Of a stretch of 5,599 nucleotides of DNA, positions 1 to 5,599 are shown piece by piece. The stretch's first letter is position 1. Every line of letters begins with the position of its first letter. A program made the translations under genes and the position numbers. Source of the DNA: Deltaproteobacteria bacterium (GTDB lineage: Bacteria > Bdellovibrionota_C > UBA2361 > OMII01); NCBI GenBank assembly GCA_023262305.1, contig JALRCK010000166.1:1-5599 (forward strand), written 5' to 3'. The notes under the pieces were generated by a model. That model searched no databases. It saw only the letters and a list, made by a program, of their open reading frames with translations, and was not told where the DNA came from.

Positions 1-1553
1 CATCGGTCATTCCGCAGCTGTTTCACATTGAGGCAAAAGGAAGTGCGCATGTACGGGCGATCACAACCGCTGATGTGATCCTCCACAATCTGGATGCACT
101 CTTTCCGGGTATGATCATCGAGAGTGTAGTGCCTTTCCGTATCACAAGAAACTCAGAGCTCGATCTCGATGAGTATGAGACGGAGGATCTAGTGGAGTCG
201 ATAGCGGAGGGGCTCCGAGAACGAAAGTTTGCTCAGGCTGTTCGTTTAGAGCATGGACCCGGTCCAAACCAGACGATTGTTCGGTTTCTCATGGAGGAAG
301 TGGGGCTCAGCGAAGATGATGTATACACATCTATTAGCTCGATGGAGCAGCTTGCGATCAAAGAGATCTGTGAGCTGGGTATCCCCTACCTTCGGTACGA
401 GCCATGGGTGCCGGTAGCTCCGCCGCAGTTCCAGGATGAGGAGGCTAACATCTTCTCTATTATTCGCGCGGGAGATGTCCTCGTGCATCATCCGTACGAA
501 TCTTTTACCGGTAGTGTTGAGAGATTCCTGCGGGCTGCTGTTGATGATCCGAAGGTGCTTGCAATCAAGATGACATTGTATCGTGCTGGCGATAACAGCT
601 CTCTCATACCGCTTTTGATAAAAGCGGCAGAGCAGGACAAGCAGGTCGTGTGCTTGATCGAGGTTAAGGCAAGTCTGGATGAGGCCCGGAATATTCGCCA
701 CGCGCAGCTTCTGGAAGATGCGGGGGTTCATGTCATGTATGGAGTGGTCGGCCTCAAGACGCATGCCAAACTCATCTTGATTTCCCGGCAGGAAAACGAC
801 GCAATTCAATGTTATGGACACATTTCTACAGGTAACTACAACTCTACCACTGCTCGTATATACACCGATCTTGGGCTTTTCACCTGTGACAAAGGTATCT
901 GTGATGAGATGGTAGAGCTCTTCCATTTCCTAACAGGTCGGTCTCTCAAGAAAGACTACGACCATCTCCTTGTTGCGCCTATGACGCTCAAGGAGAGGCT
1001 CACTGCGCTGATAGAGGCGGAAATATCAAACCATGAGAGGGGGCTGCCCGCGCATATCATCATAAAAGCCAATAGCCTGGAGGATACCGCAACATGCCGA
1101 GCGCTCAGCAGGGCAGCGCAAGCTGGTGTTCCGATCGACCTGCTGATTCGCGGAATCTGTTGCCTGCGACCTATCATCAAGGACGGAACATGTAATCCCC
1201 GAGTGGTATCGGTCGTGGGTAGGTTTTTGGAACATTCCCGAATCTACTATTTTCGAGCTGGAGCAGAGGATCCACTAGCGGGACCGCTCTACATCAGTTC
1301 GGCGGATCCGATGTACCGCAACCTTCATCGCCGCGTTGAAGTGGCAGTTCCTATTAAGGACATGCAAGCACGGCTACGATGTTGGGAGGTGCTCTCAGCA
1401 TGTCTTCATGATGGCGTTGCCGGGTGGGATCTCCTCCCAGATGGTCAATATGTCCTACGACGTCCCGAGGAGAAGACTCTTGCCATGAGCTCGCAAGAGT
1501 TGCTCATGAAGCTTTCGAGAGATCGAGCTCGTTCTCTCGCGGGCTCCTCGTAA
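1..1553 (+). CDS. ppk: Polyphosphate kinase 1 (PPK1), 5'-truncated by window edge
   Basis: Reversibly transfers the ATP gamma-phosphate to inorganic polyphosphate through a phosphohistidine; usually membrane-associated. The reading frame is open from base 3 to TAA at 1551-1553 (516 residues visible). A GTG at 75 is internal, because conserved sequence continues upstream of it. Colinear alignment with E. coli PPK from memory implies about 181 missing N-terminal residues and a total near 697, normal for the family. Visible: LFPGM and FRITRN at the end of the head domain; HHPYESF and TLYR of C1 (Arg at 582-584 matches Mg-binding R375); GLKTHAKL, whose His (762-764) matches autophosphorylated H435; TGNYN and ARIYTD (Y468 equivalent); RGICCL (R564 equivalent, 1149); and FLEHSR, whose His (1233-1235) matches H592. 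Odd: the normally invariant ARFDE motif reads ASLDE, so the R405 equivalent is Ser. Family assignment is certain; full activity is an inference. Converges on ppx with a 3-nt gap. Confidence 0.97.
   Translation, partial: SVIPQLFHIEAKGSAHVRAITTADVILHNLDALFPGMIIESVVPFRITRNSELDLDEYETEDLVESIAEGLRERKFAQAVRLEHGPGPNQTIVRFLMEEVGLSEDDVYTSISSMEQLAIKEICELGIPYLRYEPWVPVAPPQFQDEEANIFSIIRAGDVLVHHPYESFTGSVERFLRAAVDDPKVLAIKMTLYRAGDNSSLIPLLIKAAEQDKQVVCLIEVKASLDEARNIRHAQLLEDAGVHVMYGVVGLKTHAKLILISRQENDAIQCYGHISTGNYNSTTARIYTDLGLFTCDKGICDEMVELFHFLTGRSLKKDYDHLLVAPMTLKERLTALIEAEISNHERGLPAHIIIKANSLEDTATCRALSRAAQAGVPIDLLIRGICCLRPIIKDGTCNPRVVSVVGRFLEHSRIYYFRAGAEDPLAGPLYISSADPMYRNLHRRVEVAVPIKDMQARLRCWEVLSACLHDGVAGWDLLPDGQYVLRRPEEKTLAMSSQELLMKLSRDRARSLAGSS
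609..627. repeat. 8-bp stem with 3-nt loop in ppk
   Basis: CCGCTTTT (609-616) and AAAAGCGG (620-627) are exact reverse complements around GAT. It lies in the ppk codons for PLLIKAA, between the TLYR motif and the altered ASLDE motif. No T-run extends beyond the stem on either strand, and the gene reads straight through. I record it as structure within coding sequence with no assigned role. Confidence 0.6.
1516..1539. terminator. Imperfect 24-nt palindrome at the ppk/ppx 3' junction
   Basis: CGAGAGA (1516-1522) and TCTCTCG (1533-1539) flank T, CGAGCTCG, T. The whole is a 24-nt inverted repeat with a single T/T mismatch. It covers codons near the end of ppk, 11 nt before that stop codon, and lies 17 nt beyond the ppx stop on the opposite strand. 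A second stem, ACTCTTG (1476-1482) with CAAGAGT (1494-1500), precedes it, and a small TCGAT/ATCGA hairpin (1561-1574) follows the ppk stop. No T-run follows on either strand, so it is not a canonical intrinsic terminator. A transcript-end hairpin for one or both genes is an inference. Confidence 0.3.
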
Positions 1554-1556
1554 GAG

Positions 1557-3077
1557 TTAGTCGATAGTGATCGAGACGCCTAGACATTCCTCGAGGGCAC
1601 CTTTTCTCGACTCTGCGCCCATGCGCTCTACTAAGAGCCGAGTGCGCGCGGGTAGCTTCATGTGAAGAGTTCTTCCCCGCTTTCGGATAAGGATCTTTGA
1701 GACTCTCCGCAGGTGCTCGCGATCGAATTCTTCGATGATACGAATAATCGCGGCGAGGACTGTAACCGTTTTTTTGTGAGGCTTGGAGAGCCGAGCAAAA
1801 TTGTCATCACGGTTAGACGGTACTTCCCCTCTGTGGTAACGGGCTATTAGGGCTACAAGTTCACGCTCCTCCTCGGAGAGACCCACAAAATGGCTTGAGC
1901 GAATGATGTATGCTGAGTGGTCGTGATGGTTGCTTGAGTTAACAAAGTGTCCGATATCGTGCACTAGTGCTGCAATTTCAAGAAGAGCGCGCTCCTCTCC
2001 CCCGAGGTTGTGAATCCCTCGGGTTTGGTCGAAGATTTGCAGCGCTAGTTTGACAGCATGTAAAGCATGCTTCTCGTCAAACGTGTAGCGCCGACCTAGT
2101 TCGATAGCGTAGGAGCGCACGTGAACTAGATTGCGCTGAAGGGACGTGGAGTCCTCCGCTGACGAAAATTGTTCAAAAAGATCAAAGAGAACTCCATCGC
2201 GCAAGCCTGTGCGCGGTATCATGATGGTGTTAACCTTGCTTTCGCTCATAACACCAGCGACAAGCGCCATCGCTGGGATGATAACGTCTGCTCTATCGGG
2301 ACGAAGCTTAAGCTTTTCAATGCGGTCCTTTATCGACATCCCTTGAAGAGTTTTCATTAATCGAAGGAGTTCGATGCGATGCAGAGATCGAGTGCCCTTC
2401 TTGCCCAGTACTGATTTCCTCAGATCTCCAAGGGTGTCGATGTTGCCGCCGGTCCCGATTAGGCGAGTAATGGTTCGAACCTTTTTCGTACGCGCTATTC
2501 GGGTTTTGATGCGGTCCGCATACTGTCGTAAAAGTTTGAGGAGCAGCTCTTGATCATTTTTCTTTCCACGAACCATCTCAAGGAGGCGAACGGTTCCGAG
2601 ATTGACGCTATCAGAGAAAATGAGCGCCCCACGGTGAATGAGTGTGAGCTCAACGCTGCCTCCACCTATATCAAGCAAAAGGCTCGTACCATTTCGAAGA
2701 GGCACGAGGTTAGACACTGCTCCGTAGATAAGGCGAGCTTCCTCGTCTCCGGTGATAACCTCGATTGAAATTCCGGTAGCGCGTCTGACCCTGTCGATAA
2801 ACGCCTGAGCATTTGAGGCATCTCTGAGAGCGCTCGTCGCTACCGCCCTGCAAATTGTTACATCGTGCATCCGGAGGAGGGACTCAAATTCAAGAAAGGC
2901 GGCAACGCCTTGTTCCATAGTGGAGGGGGAGAGACTGCCCGAGCGAAATACGTCTCCCCCTAGGCGAACAGGAGCCCTTCGGATGGCGTGTATGGTGAGG
3001 CAGCCTTTCTTGTCGAAGGAGCCTATCGCTAAACGCATCGCGTTAGAGCCTATATCAATAGCGGCGAACATCGTCAT
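1557..3077 (-). CDS. ppx: Exopolyphosphatase, Ppx/GppA family with C-terminal HD domain
   Basis: Processively removes terminal phosphates from polyphosphate; relatives also hydrolyse pppGpp. 506 aa, close to E. coli Ppx in length. Residues 1-300 are the ASKHA-fold Ppx/GppA domain: phosphate loop IDIGSN (7-12), ATSALRDASN (80-89), ITGDEEARLIYG with the presumed catalytic Glu at 112 or 113, the second phosphate loop DIGGGS (136-141), GTGGNIDTLG (208-217) and GLRDGVLFDL (291-300). Residues from about 315 form an HD-type domain: His337, HDIGH (373-377), HHDHS (384-388) and ARYHR (412-416). This arrangement, especially HDIGHF...HH.HS, favours Ppx over a short stand-alone GppA, although pppGpp activity cannot be excluded. 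The start is ATG at 3077. A second in-frame ATG at 3071 would also fit just ahead of the first phosphate loop. The best Shine-Dalgarno candidate (GGGAG) is unusually far, 16 nt away. Stop TAA. Downstream of lnt on the same strand. Confidence 0.95.
   Translation of the reverse strand: MTMFAAIDIGSNAMRLAIGSFDKKGCLTIHAIRRAPVRLGGDVFRSGSLSPSTMEQGVAAFLEFESLLRMHDVTICRAVATSALRDASNAQAFIDRVRRATGISIEVITGDEEARLIYGAVSNLVPLRNGTSLLLDIGGGSVELTLIHRGALIFSDSVNLGTVRLLEMVRGKKNDQELLLKLLRQYADRIKTRIARTKKVRTITRLIGTGGNIDTLGDLRKSVLGKKGTRSLHRIELLRLMKTLQGMSIKDRIEKLKLRPDRADVIIPAMALVAGVMSESKVNTIMIPRTGLRDGVLFDLFEQFSSAEDSTSLQRNLVHVRSYAIELGRRYTFDEKHALHAVKLALQIFDQTRGIHNLGGEERALLEIAALVHDIGHFVNSSNHHDHSAYIIRSSHFVGLSEEERELVALIARYHRGEVPSNRDDNFARLSKPHKKTVTVLAAIIRIIEEFDREHLRRVSKILIRKRGRTLHMKLPARTRLLVERMGAESRKGALEECLGVSITID
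2042..2091. repeat. Interrupted 19-bp inverted repeat inside ppx
   Basis: The left arm is contiguous at 2042-2060 (GCGCTA, GTTTGAC, AGCATG). After a 5-nt loop TAAAG (2061-2065), the right arm pairs as CATGCT (2066-2071), bulge TCTC, GTCAAAC (2076-2082), bulge GTG, TAGCGC (2086-2091). All 19 positions are Watson-Crick pairs. On the ppx mRNA it is a long stem-loop with bulges on the 5' side. It encodes residues 330-345, the start of the HD domain (YTFDEKHALHAVKLAL), right after the interdomain linker. A second GC-rich stem, CCCGAGG (2001-2007) with CCTCGGG (2017-2023), follows on the mRNA. No T-run follows, so a terminator is unlikely. The pairing is directly visible; any function is unknown. 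Confidence 0.85.
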
Positions 3078-3151
3078 ATGAGCGTATCTTTTACTCCCGT
3101 CGATCCCTCTGGGAAAGGGAGGAAATGGTGAGCTGCTACTGATGGTGGGTC
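3078..3151 (-). other. lnt-ppx intergenic gap (74 nt)
   Basis: This is the only real intergenic space in the window. On the minus strand it contains two purine-rich stretches that could bind 16S rRNA: GGGAG (plus coordinates 3094-3098), 16 nt before the ppx ATG, and AGAGGGA (3104-3110) further upstream. A 5-bp stem TCCCT/AGGGA (3104-3108 with 3116-3120) is too weak to call a terminator. I see no convincing -35/-10 pair and no T-run. Read-through from lnt into ppx is therefore plausible, and a weak private promoter cannot be excluded. Confidence 0.5.

Positions 3152-5599
<2,448 letters not shown>

Noticed and set aside
59..80. GATCACA/TGTGATC inverted repeat as a CRP-like site
   Set aside because: The half-sites are in the reverse order and with the wrong spacing for TGTGA-N6-TCACA, and it lies inside ppk. 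Stems of 7 bp with an 8-nt loop are expected by chance.
246..926. Minus-strand open frame of 226 codons opposite ppk
   Set aside because: It is fully antisense to the conserved catalytic region of PPK1, its translation shows no recognisable domain, and it has no ribosome binding site. It is a shadow of ppk codon usage.
965..996. TCTCCTTG/CAAGGAGA stem in ppk
   Set aside because: 8 bp with a 16-nt loop is within chance expectation for a window of this size, and it has no terminator or promoter context.
1769..1775. Run of seven T (A7 in ppx mRNA) as a programmed frameshift site
   Set aside because: The A run reads CAC AAA AAA ACG and does not form an in-frame A AAA AAC slippery heptamer. The HD domain is intact without frameshifting. 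Transcript slippage remains only a remote option.

Overview
This window carries four housekeeping genes packed with almost no spare DNA. It suggests a diderm (Gram-negative type) bacterium, because it encodes apolipoprotein N-acyltransferase (Lnt), the last enzyme of lipoprotein maturation in the inner membrane. Base composition looks moderate, slightly GC-rich by eye. The phylum cannot be fixed from these conserved proteins without a search. I see no tRNA, rRNA, CRISPR array, insertion sequence, phage gene or attachment site.

Layout: bases 1-1553 (+) hold the last three quarters of a class 1 polyphosphate kinase gene (ppk), cut by the left edge. Its stop lies 3 nt from the stop of a minus-strand exopolyphosphatase gene (ppx, 1557-3077), so the two polyphosphate genes are arranged tail to tail. 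A 74-nt gap (3078-3151) separates ppx from lnt (3152-4651, minus). The lnt start overlaps the stop of the enolase gene eno (4648 to beyond 5599, minus, cut by the right edge) by 4 nt. The minus-strand order of transcription is therefore eno > lnt > ppx, probably with eno-lnt co-transcribed and translationally coupled. No gene-free stretch exceeds 300 bases.

How the genes fit together: PPK makes polyphosphate from ATP and Ppx degrades it, so the locus pairs synthesis with breakdown, but on opposing strands rather than as a ppk-ppx operon. Enolase is glycolytic, and Lnt N-acylates lipoproteins. Their link to polyphosphate looks like gene order rather than a pathway.

There is no obvious undescribed multi-gene system. 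The most unusual signals are: (i) a Ser in place of a highly conserved Mg-binding Arg in PPK1; (ii) several long inverted repeats inside coding sequence, above all a 19-bp interrupted hairpin at the start of the Ppx HD domain and two strong hairpins early in lnt; and (iii) the 3-nt convergent ppk/ppx junction flanked by hairpins.
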